NCBI GenBank assembly: GCA_949126835.1
Contig: OX421499.1
Span: 24,215,990-24,279,989, forward strand
Direction of reading: 5' to 3'
Source: Anisus vortex
Taxonomy: Eukaryota; Mollusca; Gastropoda; Planorbidae
Length of the DNA: 64,000 nucleotides
In this document: positions 23,873-48,086 of the stretch, one piece after another
Position numbering within the stretch: position 1 is the stretch's first letter
How the letters are laid out: each line of letters starts with the position of its first letter
The notes under the pieces: generated by a model
Seen by the model: the letters and a program-made list of their open reading frames with translations, nothing else
Databases searched by the model: none
Told to the model about the DNA's origin: nothing
Made by a program: the position numbers and the translations under genes

Positions 23873-26124
23873 TTTTATTTTATTTTAATAAAGCTACTTT
23901 CTGGAAATGCTGCAGTTGTAGGTCTATCTAAAATCAAAACATAGACAATGCCTGACTGCAGCCAGACTAATGATGTTAAAGTTTTTAATGTTTTGCGAGT
24001 CAGTTAAAAAGTGTAACTAACATATATCATTAGTTGTCCACCATGTAAATTAGGATTACAGTACTATTCGAACACTTTGATTTGTGGTAATTATATTGTT
24101 GTTTTATTTTTTCTTACAATCGCTCATATTCGTATAACTGGAAAATTAACATGGTTACAGTCAGTTATCTAGATCTATACTCTATACATTTGTTTTTATT
24201 TTTACAATTTAATTTAAATATAAACAAAGTAGGCCCAGGCTGCTGAGGCCCACTCACACTGCACTTGGCTTGATTTTGAGCCACTTGTTGTTTATTATTT
24301 AAAATATTTATCAAATTATTATTTGACAATCATCAATGTTAATGTTTGGCTTTGACTTTGGTGATGGTGTCACTGACTCGACTGAGCCACTGACTTAAAA
24401 TTAGGACTACTACTACTCCGACTAGTGGACTAGGCAGCCTAACCTCCTAAACCTACTATTTACTATAGATACTACTACTAGTCTAGTACTACCTAGGCCG
24501 CGCCTAGGCCTCCATTACATAGTCATAGTTACAGTCAGTTATCTATACTCTATACTCAATATAGGATAGGCCTATTACATATTAACATATCAATATATGA
24601 ATATATATCATAAAATTTATGGTTTCAATAAAACTCTCTGCAGTAGTAGGCCTACACTACTTCTGTAGTGTAACTTACCTACTTGTAGTGAAAGTGTAAT
24701 CAGTGTGTATCTTTGGCCTACGATCATTTGATTTTTGCCAAAGAGAAAGTGGTATATTCAATATAATATTGACATCTAGAGGAAGGAGGAGCTCTTTTAT
24801 TTAAGATGCTATTGGCAAAATCAAAAACAACCTACAAGTGTGGTGTGTGACATTGTGTGTAAACCTAGCACTGCACTTTTACTTTTAGTGACTTTTGTGC
24901 CACTGACCACTGCCACTCTAGTCTATTCTAGTAGTAACTCTAGTAGACCGGACAAATTAAATACTATTCAAATATGCTGGGTCTAAGAGATATTCAGATA
25001 TTGTTCCAGCGGGCAAGTCACTAGACCACCGGACGACCAGCACTAGAGATATTTTTCTGGCAGACCTATGCCTAAGTCGTTTAAAAGTCTATTGAGTTTT
25101 CTTAGCTTAGGGCTTAGTGGTTAGTGTAGCCTATCTGATTGCCATACCAGTGTACTGGCTTCAATTCCCCACCTTTATAACTTTTTTTTTTATTTTTCAA
25201 TTTTCAATTAAAATATAATAAAATTCTTTTTTAAAGATTGTAAAGAATTTCCTAAATTGTTTTTAATTAGTAAAAAAAATAAATCTAATTATATTTTTGA
25301 CGCATGCAGGAGACGGGTGTTTGATTCTTAGCCAGCGATATTCCTAACTTTTTGTTAAAAAAAGCTTAATAAAAGCCTAAATAAAAAGACATGCATATAT
25401 TATAAATATTTTTAGCCTGATAACAATATTTCTCTAAATTACTTTTCTAAATGTTTTCAGTAAATAATAATTTATTTTTTTAATGTAGTTGTTTTCCCCC
25501 GTCAACGGCGAGGAATTTAGCTTGTCCTATAGGCCTAAATGTATAGAGTATGATTTATATACCGGTAGGCCTAATAACATAAAAAAAAATATATGATATC
25601 TGTTATATTAGCCTTTATCTAATTAAATCCTTTTAAATGGCAAGCTTATAATGACAATTATATAATTATAAACTGCCCTTGTGTATATTTAAATGGAAAG
25701 GCAAAATACAAGTAAAATTGAAGTTCAAAAATAAAAGCCACGCTATCAATTTGTTTGGTAAATCTTTATTATAATAATATAGGCCTATATCATTTCTTGA
25801 TCCATATTTTAATTTGCTGTTTTGTATTTGAATTTATTTTTTATATATAATATGTAATATCGAGTAGGCCGGGCTATAAACTAAATTGTATTAAATATAT
25901 AGGCCTATTATATAGTATTATAATACTATAGGTAGTAATTTTAAAGCCTGAAACTGAAAGTCAAGTATTTCAAAAAGATGTTTTAAAATATAAAGTCAGC
26001 TGACTTTCCAATATTTTATAAAGAATTTTTTTTTAAAAGGGATATTTTTGCATTTGTAAGTCACCAGATAAACATGATAAAATAGCAGCTTTGTTGGACT
26101 TAACCAGGCCATGAAAAGAAAGCT
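23873..26124. other. OSGEP-CCDC102A divergent intergenic region, TAGGCCTA-rich
   Basis: The 5' flank of OSGEP and the possible start region of CCDC102A. No conserved coding exon is seen. It is rich in the palindrome TAGGCCTA/ATAGGCCTAT. A tRNA-like stretch at about 25106-25170 (GGGCTTAGTGGTTAGTGT, then GGCTTCAATTCCCC) could be the head of a further SINE. OSGEP promoter elements should lie just above 23872, but none is identifiable by eye. Confidence 0.5.
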
Positions 26125-26855
26125 TCTTATCTTATTTATACATTACAGACGCTCCTTCTATAAAGAAGATTATTGCGTCCTACGCTCATCCGTGGTCCGA
26201 GTCTAGTCTTGCATTTTTGTTAATGTTTTAAATGATGTTAAGTTACTGGTTTTCCTGGTTTGTTCAGGCAACCCATTCCGTGCCCGAATGCCACTCGGGA
26301 AGAAAGATTACTTATATGCATTTGTTCTCGCATAAGGGACAAGGAACGTGAATTTTGTCTTTATGTTTATCTGAGCTTTGCAACAGGTTGTTATTGGGTT
26401 GTATTTCTAAATTAGAGTTTAATGCCTTATGTATTATTACAACTTTACTCTTCGCCCTTCTGTCTTCTAGTGTTTCTAGGTTTAATGATTTGACTAATGG
26501 TGTTACTCTTGTTAATTGGGAATATTCGCTAGTTATGAACCTTACAGCTCTTTTTTTAATTTGTTCTAATTTTTTAATGTTTTCTTTACTTGATGGGTCC
26601 CATACATGTGCTGCATATTCTAGTATAGGTCTAACTAATGTGAGATAGCATTTTAGTTTTATATTCTTATTACATTTGTAAAAAGTTTCTTTTTATGAAT
26701 CCTAATGTTTTGTTTGATTTTTTAATTACTTTATCAATATGAGGGTTCCAAGATAACTTGTCATTTATTATTACTCCTAGATACTAAGCATTGTTAGTTT
26801 GAGTTAGTTCTTTACCATGAATGAAGTAGTTTGCTATTATTTGTTTCTTTTTCTT
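26125..26855 (-). mobile_element. CR1-like LINE, 3' fragment (copy 2)
   Basis: About 730 bp collinear with 21543-22270 at high identity, starting at the TTATCTTAT tail and ending inside the coding part after the initially matching TTGTTTCTTTTTCTT. It contains in-frame breaks. Confidence 0.88.
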
Positions 26856-27015
26856 TGGTAAATGTTGATCAGTATACAGTATGTTGATATAAAGTGTCTG
26901 TGAACAGTTATGTGGTTGAATTTAATACAATTTAAATAAAACACATAGGCCCTAGATATAATATAAAAACATTTATTTGAACATTTAATTACATAAAGTT
27001 CAAGATTTTTTTGAC

Positions 27016-27234
27016 TTAATCCTGTATATCCCCATAGGAGCATAGGGCCGCAACTACACTTTTCCACCGGTCTCGGTCTTGGGAGGCTCCCTTTATTTGT
27101 GTCCATGTGAGGCCAACAGCCTTTGCCTCACCTACGACCGATCTCCTCCAAGTTTGTCTGGGTCTGCCTACTTTCCTTTTGCCCTGGGGGTTCCAGTTAT
27201 TTTTGAGTCTCGTCTTTTTATTGATGTTACTCAC
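27016..27234 (-). mobile_element. 3' coding fragment of another LINE
   Basis: The minus strand reads NWNPQGKRKVGRPRQTWRRS, then AVGLTWTQIKGASQDRDRW, KSVVAALCSYGD, a tail typical of non-LTR retrotransposon polyproteins in animals. It is only about 70 codons, truncated upstream near 27234, and is not related to the CR1-like copy next to it. Confidence 0.75.
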
Positions 27235-40145
<12,911 letters not shown>

Positions 40146-40164
<19 letters not shown>

Positions 40165-40390
40165 CATTATTTTAAATTATTTATATATGTGGCTAGATAG
40201 TGCTGAAATCATAAATACACAAATTTAGTTTTGAAGATTATTGTTAACATTATATAGATAGGCAACTGAAATCATAAATACAAATTTAGTTTTGAAGATT
40301 ATTGTTAACATTATATAGATAGGCAACTGAAATCATAAATACAAATTTAGTTTTGAAGATTATTGTTAACATTATATAGATAGGCAAACT
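40146..40390 (+). repeat. Tandem repeat seeded from the CCDC102A stop codon and 3' UTR
   Basis: A block of about 61 bp (TTTTGAAGATTATTGTTAAC ... AATCATAAATACAAATTTAG) recurs about three times from 40229, and its parent is the coding end at 40146-40228 (TTTTGATGATTATTGTTAAC, where TAA is the stop). Confidence 0.85.
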
Positions 40391-42719
40391 TTGGCTAAAA
40401 ATATTTATTGCATTTTGAATATAACAAGTTGTTCATACAGACAACCCTTGCTAAAATCCAGCTTCTCTGTTTTTGTATATTATTATACTTAGATATTTCT
40501 ATAGGCTTAGCTATTTCATCATTTTCTGGCAGAGTGCCACAATACAGATTACTAACAAATGTTTGTAAATATTCATTATAATAATATTTATTAGATAACC
40601 ACTTATGGTTAGACTGGATTTAGTCAAAGCATGTTTTTAAAGAATAAATAATTTTGTGTAATTTTCTGTCATCTGTTTATTATTTTCTTTCTTCCTAACT
40701 GTCAGGGGATCTAACTCAGTAACAACATTTACCCCCTGAATGAAAATGAAACTGCACTTGCTTGGACTACCCTATAACACCAACTCACAGGAGCTTGCGG
40801 CCAATTCGACTAACAGTTAATATCTAAACAAAACCCATTGAGTGTGACTAATTTATTCTTGTGGTTGGTTTTTGTGTACATTTTAGACATGTATGAAACT
40901 GCACGGTTTTGTTCCTCAGCGTAACACAAAATTCCCAGGTATTTGCAGCCCATCTAAGAGTTCATATGAAAAGTTTTGGGTGGGACTTCTTTCTTGTATA
41001 AGATTCTGTATCAATTTTTAAGACCATGACATTTTGGTACACTTGAATCACTTATTGATTATTGTATTCAGCTGTCTATTTACCCAAATATTGATTCTTT
41101 ATTATTATTATTATTCCTTACCCGCCAGTTGAAAGAAAATATATATTTTTTCTTTTTATAATATTGCATCACTGCACAAAATTTTAAAGGGAGTCAACAA
41201 CATCCTTGACATATTTTGACTGGCCCAATAGCAGCTATGTGGTTTTTGCATTGTGTGTTTTGTTGTTTCCTGTGCTTTGATTAACTCTTTCCATACATAA
41301 AATCAAGCCGAGCCATAATGTTACGGCATACAGTATGGCGAAACGTATAGAAAGAGTTAACACACACTAAATCTTGGGTTGAGTTTTCTTGTTATTATGT
41401 CTTTGTATATAGTTTTGTGTGTTGTTTTTTTTTGTTTTGTATATTCTTAAGCTTTTTGTTTTCCAATTTTGTTGGGTGACATTTTTTCCTGTTGTGTTTA
41501 TGTTTTTTATAGATCGTTTTATGTTATGTTTGTATTTGTAGTGTTTTCTTCCAGTCTCAGAATCTTCTTGAGATGTTTGTTCTTATTCTCCCTTTTCTCT
41601 TCATCAATTTGTATTTGTTGTGATGATTTGAAGGAGTGAAAACTTAACAATACATTTTGTCATGACTCATACAAACTAATTAAAAAGATTGATTCGTTGT
41701 ATGTATTGGACTCGTCAAAGATTGTTAATGAAAGTCTTTGTATGCATCACATTGATACATCATCTTATTGAACAATGTTCATTTCAGCAATTGCAATTTT
41801 TATTATTTTGTTGTGCTGTAAACTAAGAGCTAATTTTTTTTTCAAAATTTTTGTTTAGTGTGAATGAGTATAAAAATTACAACTATTAAGTAACTACTTT
41901 TAATGGACAGTCAAATTCTCTGCATTGAAAACTAAATAAAAGCAAACACTTATATTTGTCATATGACTACAGATATGTGCTAATAATATAATATTAAGGC
42001 AGCCATGACTTGGAATAATATTGAAAACTTTCATGCCAATAGTTCTGTTGGTTTATGTTTTTAAAATTAAAGCATAATGTGTGTGTGTGGGGTGTTGAGT
42101 ATGACTATACATTTTTCTATGGCTTGTTGATGCATAACATTGCACAATAATAAGAGTAAGTGCTCAGTGTATTATGTATAGGGGGATAAGAATCTCTTTT
42201 ACAATAAGCTATAATCAATGATGATAATAATAGTAAATATTTTTTATTTTGCTTATATTTGACTTTTGACATTTATTTTAATGGAAGATTTCTGTGTTTA
42301 TTGTAAAATGTTTTCAAATGTTGTTATATAATTATTTACCAAGCATATTTAAAAAGAAAAATGATGATATGACTTTCACTGCTGACTAAAACATCCTTGA
42401 TTATCACCCTGTCTTGAAATGGTCTTCAGCAAGCTTTCAGTTATTTTTAATTAATCAATTGTTGTTTTGTTTTACAATTGAAGGCATTGCATATAATTTG
42501 TGCACGTGCAGTGCCCCCTCCCCCCCCTACTCAATGGTGAGGTTTACATAGAGCAACATATCAAGCTTATCATAGTGACTACATACCAGGCTGGTAAAGT
42601 GATTCTTTGCCAGCTGAATGCTGTGCTCCCACTAGCTTAGCTTTAGTCCACAAGGAATGTTAATGTCCCTGTCAACTCTGTTCTAAATACACTTGTGATG
42701 TAAGTTCTTTTCAAATGTT
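40391..42719. other. CCDC102A 3' flank, no gene seen
   Basis: AT-rich with T-runs, an (ATT)n at about 41101, and several AATAAA motifs (for example near 40642). The 3' UTR end cannot be fixed by eye. Apart from the short MITE at 41281, no gene or repeat family is evident. Confidence 0.45.
41281..41360. mobile_element. 80-bp TTAA-bounded palindromic MITE
   Basis: Starts TTAACTCTTTCCATAC and ends GTATAGAAAGAGTTAA: 15 of 16 bases pair as inverted ends, with TTAA at both extremities. Length and layout match the piggyBac-like MITEs at 709 and 33650, but the interior sequence is different. Confidence 0.6.
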
Positions 42720-42721
42720 AG

Positions 42722-43604
42722 TATACTAGATATGTAAAGTATACTAGATATGTAAAGTATACTAGATATGTAAAGTATACTAGAGATGTAAATATACTAG
42801 AGATGTAAAGTATACTAGAGATGTAAAGTATACTAGAAATGTAAAGTATACTAGAGATGTAAAGTATACTAGAGATGTAAAGTATACTAGAGATGTAAAG
42901 TATACTAGAGATGTAAAGTATACTAGAGATGTAAAGTATACTAGATATGTAAAATATACTAGATATGTAAAGTATACTAGAAATGTAAAGTATACTAGAG
43001 ATGTAAAGTATACTAGAAATGTAAAGTATACTAGAGATGTAAAGTATACTAGAGATGTAAAGTATACTAGAGATGTAAAGTATACTAGAGATGTAAAGTA
43101 TACTAGAGATGTAAAGTATACTAGATATGTAAAGTATACTAGAGATGTAAAGTATACTAGAGATGTAAAATATACTAGAGATGTAAAGTATACTAGAGAT
43201 GTAAAGTATACTAGAGATGTAAAGTATACTAGAGATGTAAATTATACTAGAGATGTAAAGTATACTAGAGATGTAAAGTATACTAGATATGTAAAGTATA
43301 CTAGATATATAAAATATACTAGAGATGTAAAGTATACTAGATATGTAAAATATTCTAGAGATGTAAAGTATACTAGAGATGTAAAGTATACTAGATATGT
43401 AAAGTATACTAGAGATGTAAAGTATACTAGAGATGTAAAATATCCTAGAGATGTAAAGTATGCTAGAGATGTAAAGTATGCTAGAGATGTAAAGTATGCT
43501 AGATATGTAAAGTATACTAGAGATGTAAAGTATACTAGATATGTAAAGTATACTAGATATGTAAAATATACTAGAGATGTAAAGTATGCTAGAGATGTAC
43601 TGTA
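42722..43604. repeat. 18-bp satellite-like array, about 49 copies
   Basis: The unit GTATACTAGAGATGTAAA recurs without interruption for about 880 bp. Variants (GATATG, GAAATG, GTATGCTAG, AAATATACT) are interspersed and partly grouped, which suggests higher-order copying rather than random mutation. Confidence 0.95.
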
Positions 43605-44156
43605 ACTTCAGTACACTTGACCTTTAGGTACACCTTTCTGTTTTCATGGACTGATGCAACCCTCCACCATCTGACTAGTTTTACCTTGTTCATACATTAT
43701 TTTAAATTGTACGGCTAAATGAGTCTTGATTGAGGGGGCATGCTGTCTCTAATGCTAACAACTTCTGTTACAAAGATAGAAAACATTCTTGTTCTAAGTT
43801 CTATCAGTAATCAAACTACAGCTCTTTGTGTTGCTCACATTTTTGGGGCACTAGTTCTTTCTGGTTGTGAATCCTTTGTGCTTTGTGCTGCCTAAGATTA
43901 CTTTTCTTTGGGTCTTGCACCTTCATGTAACAATTAGCTATGTATACAGTTAAGTTGAACTGTATGGCTTATAGAACTTAAGCCTTTTAGTCTAACCATG
44001 TAACTATGATTTCATTTTTTTAAAGCTAATTGTAAAATCATAGTGTAGAAACTTAGACATTTTTTATTTGACTTTTTTTAAAGTCTCAAAATCTAACAAT
44101 GAATAATTTTGGCTAAATACATAGCAAATACATACACAGGACATAGCAACTATAAG
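43605..44156. other. Unassigned, between satellite and SINE
   Basis: No open frame, RNA gene or repeat recognised. Confidence 0.4.
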
Positions 44157-44414
44157 TAAAGTATCCTGTGTGACCAAGTAGATCCATAAGGCCGGTGAAG
44201 CAGCGCTCACCAGTTTCTGTGGTTATGGCATACTAGGGGATTGTGTGGCCAATACAATTTCCAGCCGCCTTAACTTTACACCAACTAAACAGAACTGGTT
44301 GATTCAGGGACACCTTCCAGTCCTGGGAAATAAATCCTAGCCTTCACCAGGAATCGAACCCAGAACCTTTGGTATGCCAGCCAAATGTGCTGCTGCTCTG
44401 CCAATGTGCCCCCT
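44157..44414 (-). repeat. tRNA-derived SINE (family 1), copy 3
   Basis: On the minus strand: GAGGGGGCACATTGGCAGAG at the 5' end, box B GGTTCTGGGTTCGATTCC at about 44360, then the shared body and an end near AGGATACTTTAC. It is the best preserved box B of the family in the window. Confidence 0.85.
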
Positions 44415-44653
44415 CATAGCAACTATACTCAAAGAAAATTTGTTCTGTTTTTTTTTTTCAAAATGCATTAAAGTTTTTAATCACCTCCTACTGGGTGTTA
44501 AATGTTTCTTCATTAAATACCTGGTGTGTACAAAAATGTTCATCTTAAAGCTTGTATAAACTTATACTTTGAACAAATATTTGTTTTAAAAAATATCTAA
44601 ACATATTATCCCTTGTTACTTAATTACAAAATAAGTTTTGTTTAAATTTAAAG

Positions 44654-45099
44654 CACTGTTTCCCAAACATTTTTCTACATGTAATCCTAAAACTACACAG
44701 TTTTTTTTGTGATGGACAGAACCTCAACAATACAAAAAACATTAAAGAATGTTCATTATTATTTTTTTTCAACAACTTAGAGAGACCTGCAATGATTTTC
44801 ACATCAAACATTTTCATTTTATTGGCTTCACCAATGGCCAACAAAAACCTCTCATTTCTCAGTCAACCATCTGCAATCTTTGGTACTTCTGAGACAGTCA
44901 GTGCTGATCCCAATACAAATGAATCATATATTACAGAGGCCAGTAAAATTGTCAAGGTTTTCAAGCTCAATCAGTATTCCCTCATTATTTAGTGAGCTCC
45001 AGAGTTCAGAAACCTCAGCTTGTATACAAAACACTGACAATGCCTTGTGTGTTAGATGTCATTAGTCTGAACACTTGAGATATCTTGTGGGAATCACTG
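44654..45099. mobile_element. 446-bp non-autonomous hAT element
   Basis: The ends are CACTGTTTCCCAAACATTTT and the reverse complement of TTGTGGGAATCACTG, the common hAT pattern. The flanks ATTTAAAG (44646-44653) and ATTTGAAG (45100-45107) form an 8-bp target duplication with one mismatch. Short open frames inside it are not recognised. Confidence 0.75.
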
Positions 45100-45107
45100 A
45101 TTTGAAG

Positions 45108-46162
45108 GAGCATATGTATAGCATAGTATAGTATAGTGATTTGATATTTTGTATGTGTGTGCATGCATAAAGTAATGCATTATCTTCTCACATTTTCCCC
45201 AGACTACTAACATTGATGAAATACACACAAAAAAACATATCTAGATAATAATATATTGTAGGACCTTGTTGTCAGTGAGAGTTTTGTTTTAATATTCAGT
45301 TATGTGGCTGAGACTAATCAAACATACTTCATTCTTTCGTCCCATATCCTTTTTTGTAATTAATGAACTTTTTTATATTGTTTTTGGTCTTTGCTGAAGA
45401 TCTATTATTTTTTTTTATAGACTATTTAATGTTTTGTTTTCTTATGGGTTTTAAGGGAATACAATTTTTTTAATCCTGTAAAGATTTTGTTATAGTTTTT
45501 CAGTTGTTATTTTTAATGTTAAATATTTATAAAGAAAAATATATTTCGGTTTTTATATATTTTTATGGCTTTTGCCTTATAAATTTTGTATTTACAGTCA
45601 ATCTGATGTTTACAAATGTAAAGAACCATTTCTGTTTTAGCAAATGCAAACGAATACGTTTACGTCTGGGTTATTCTAATAATGTGTCACCATAACTTGA
45701 GAAAAATAATATCATTGTACTTACAAATAACTTTAATTTTCATGTCAGCTTTCTACAGCCTCCCTATGTTGTTTTGACCACTTCAAGCTTAGTGACAAGC
45801 TTAGTGAGAAAAGTATTTTCCTTGTATCTATTGTTATTGTGACATTCAATGTTGTGCTTCTTCTTTTGTAATTCTTGTGTATTTCGCGCATTGTGAGTTT
45901 TATGTAGATCTGGAAATTAGACATATCTATTGACAGTATATTTTAAATTAAACTTTTGAACACTTCAATTCTTGTTTGTTTTATAGTATTTAAAAATAAA
46001 TGTTCTTTATAAAATGTTGGATATTTGAGTAATTTTACACCTTGTGCTCATATTATGTTAAATTAACGAAGTCCTGAGCTCCGTAGAAACTGAAACATTG
46101 TGTGATGTTTACCCTGGACATTAATTAATACCTATAAATAAAAGGAGGGAACCAATTTGTTA
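45108..46162. other. Unassigned AT-rich stretch
   Basis: No gene or repeat family recognised apart from a short TAGTATAG run near 45117-45140. Confidence 0.4.
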
Positions 46163-46170
46163 AAATAGAT

Positions 46171-47322
46171 CATAGGTTCTCAACGGGGCGATATCGCCCC
46201 CCCTGGGGGCGGTGAGAAGCTTTAGGGGGGCGATGACATTCCCGGGGGCGATTGGGGGGCGGTGAAGGACAAGTGGGCGGTACAAACGTACCTGATATAA
46301 TTTGAACACCTCAGCTATTTAAATCGATTAGTTTTGGGATGAAATGTGATGTAAACGCAGTTGCTGCTAAATATCTGATATTCACATCGATATCCCCCAA
46401 CAGTATGCCTACATATTATATATTAATAAGAAATAGGAATCGCAATGACTTGTCGATGGAATAGGGGTCAGTATTTGGCAAATATGGTGTGCGGCCGGTT
46501 GGTCCTGTGGTTGGTTCACCGGACTGTCAACCCTGCTGACCGATCAATGTCGCTCTAACATCTGCTAATATTAATGATATTATGATATGTTTTACCGAGA
46601 TGGCCTTAATGATTTTGAAACGTCAGGAGATTCAGGAACCAAAAAGCATTATAATTAAGCGGTATAGATAAGTTGTAATCATACAAACTGGGTAGTTATT
46701 GTAATGCTTGAAAATGTACATTAAAAATTCTTTAGTCATATAATATTTATATAATTTTCAAATATTTTTTACAGTTTGATCATTTCAAAGTTATAAATTG
46801 TAAGCCATTAATTTTTTATAAAAGAAAAAAAAAAAAGAAATAGTTGCTAAAATAAAACGGGCTAATTATCTCCCTTTAATTAAAAAATGTTTCCACATTT
46901 GATTCAATAGTGATGCCGAACAAGTTCTGTTTTGTAATATAACAAATATCACTGATTATTAGACCTAAGGCTTTTGCAACCAATATTGAAACAAAAATAG
47001 ACAAATTGCTAGCAATCAGTGCCAGAAACACACCAGGCAAACGATTCACATTAATATTGATTTATTTAAACTTTAAACCTTTTGTTTAGGCAATTTTTTA
47101 ATCTATTAATTCATTCTTACAATATGTTTCCTTTTCAGTTTTCTTAAAGATAATTAAGCGCACAAAAAGTCTAGTCCGCCAAAACAAATTGCGGAAACTA
47201 TAGTCCAGACGGGCGGAAAAAGGGGGGGGGGAGTGGGCGCTAAAAGAAAATGGAGGGGGGGGCGGTGAGCGGAAAAAAAATATATAAGGGGGCGGTGAGC
47301 CGAAAAAGGTTGAGAACCTATG
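46171..47322 (+). mobile_element. hAT non-autonomous element (CATAGGTTCTCAAC family), copy 2
   Basis: Exact 8-bp target duplication AAATAGAT (46163-46170, 47323-47330). The ends are CATAGGTTCTCAAC / GTTGAGAACCTATG with subterminal GGGCGATATCGCCCC and GGGGGCGGTGAG blocks. It contains the SINE-like head at about 46488-46540 and the CATACAAACTGGGTAGTTA body. No coding capacity. Confidence 0.92.
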
Positions 47323-47866
47323 AAATAGATCAATGTAATAATCGTGTATTAATGCCATGACTAGGCATTTGAAGCCATATCAGTCATATTATTGGAAACC
47401 ATTATATCATTGTCAGTAAATGTACAGAAAGCGGAATCAATGATTAACCTAATAACTGAACCCAGATAAGATATGTTTATATTCATGTGTCCTGAAGACT
47501 TGTAACTCTAGTAGCCTATTTATGTTGGTAAATCTCTCTTTCTCTCTATCTCTCCCTGTCTTTCTCTTAACACTCACTATATTTATTTGTTTACATTTTT
47601 ATATATAATATAATTGATATTTCAAGATAACTTCATCTGTTTATCAGTTTGTGAAAAATATAAATTCCTTATGCGGTTATGCGGTAAGTTTTGGCCAACA
47701 GGCAAGCTGATTGACTGTCATGATTACAAAGTAATGACAAATAGCTCAGCTACTACTAGCTGGAACATGATGAGAACAATAAGATAAAGGTGACATAAAG
47801 TTATTAAATATAATAAAAAGCATCAGAAAGTAAGAAAAAAGATATCAAAATCAAAATATCAAGAAC

Positions 47867-48068
47867 TGTAATAAATCGAGAAATGTAAAGACACAGTGTA
47901 TAATTGTACTCAGACTTTATTCTGTAATGAAGACTAGTACATTCAAAATGGTAGAACAAGGACGTCGCTAACATACCAGGGGATTATGGGTAAACAACAA
48001 AAGGGGCAGCACTCTCACAGTTCACACAATGGAAAACAACACAACAAATAAACATAATGGTTGCAACA
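47867..48068 (-). repeat. 3' LTR (left copy)
   Basis: 202 bp, TG...CA ends, identical by eye to 51700-51901. The minus strand contains AATAAA (within CAGAATAAAGTC), a likely poly(A) signal. Confidence 0.95.
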
Positions 48069-48081
48069 TTCCTCCTCCTTT
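48069..48081 (-). other. Polypurine tract
   Basis: AAAGGAGGAGGAA on the minus strand directly precedes the 3' LTR, the usual position for plus-strand priming. Confidence 0.85.
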
Positions 48082-48086
48082 AATTT

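Noticed and set aside
47098..47358. 86-codon minus-strand frame rich in Pro/Ser/Phe
   Set aside because: It falls in the G-rich end of a hAT MITE; the composition explains the frame.
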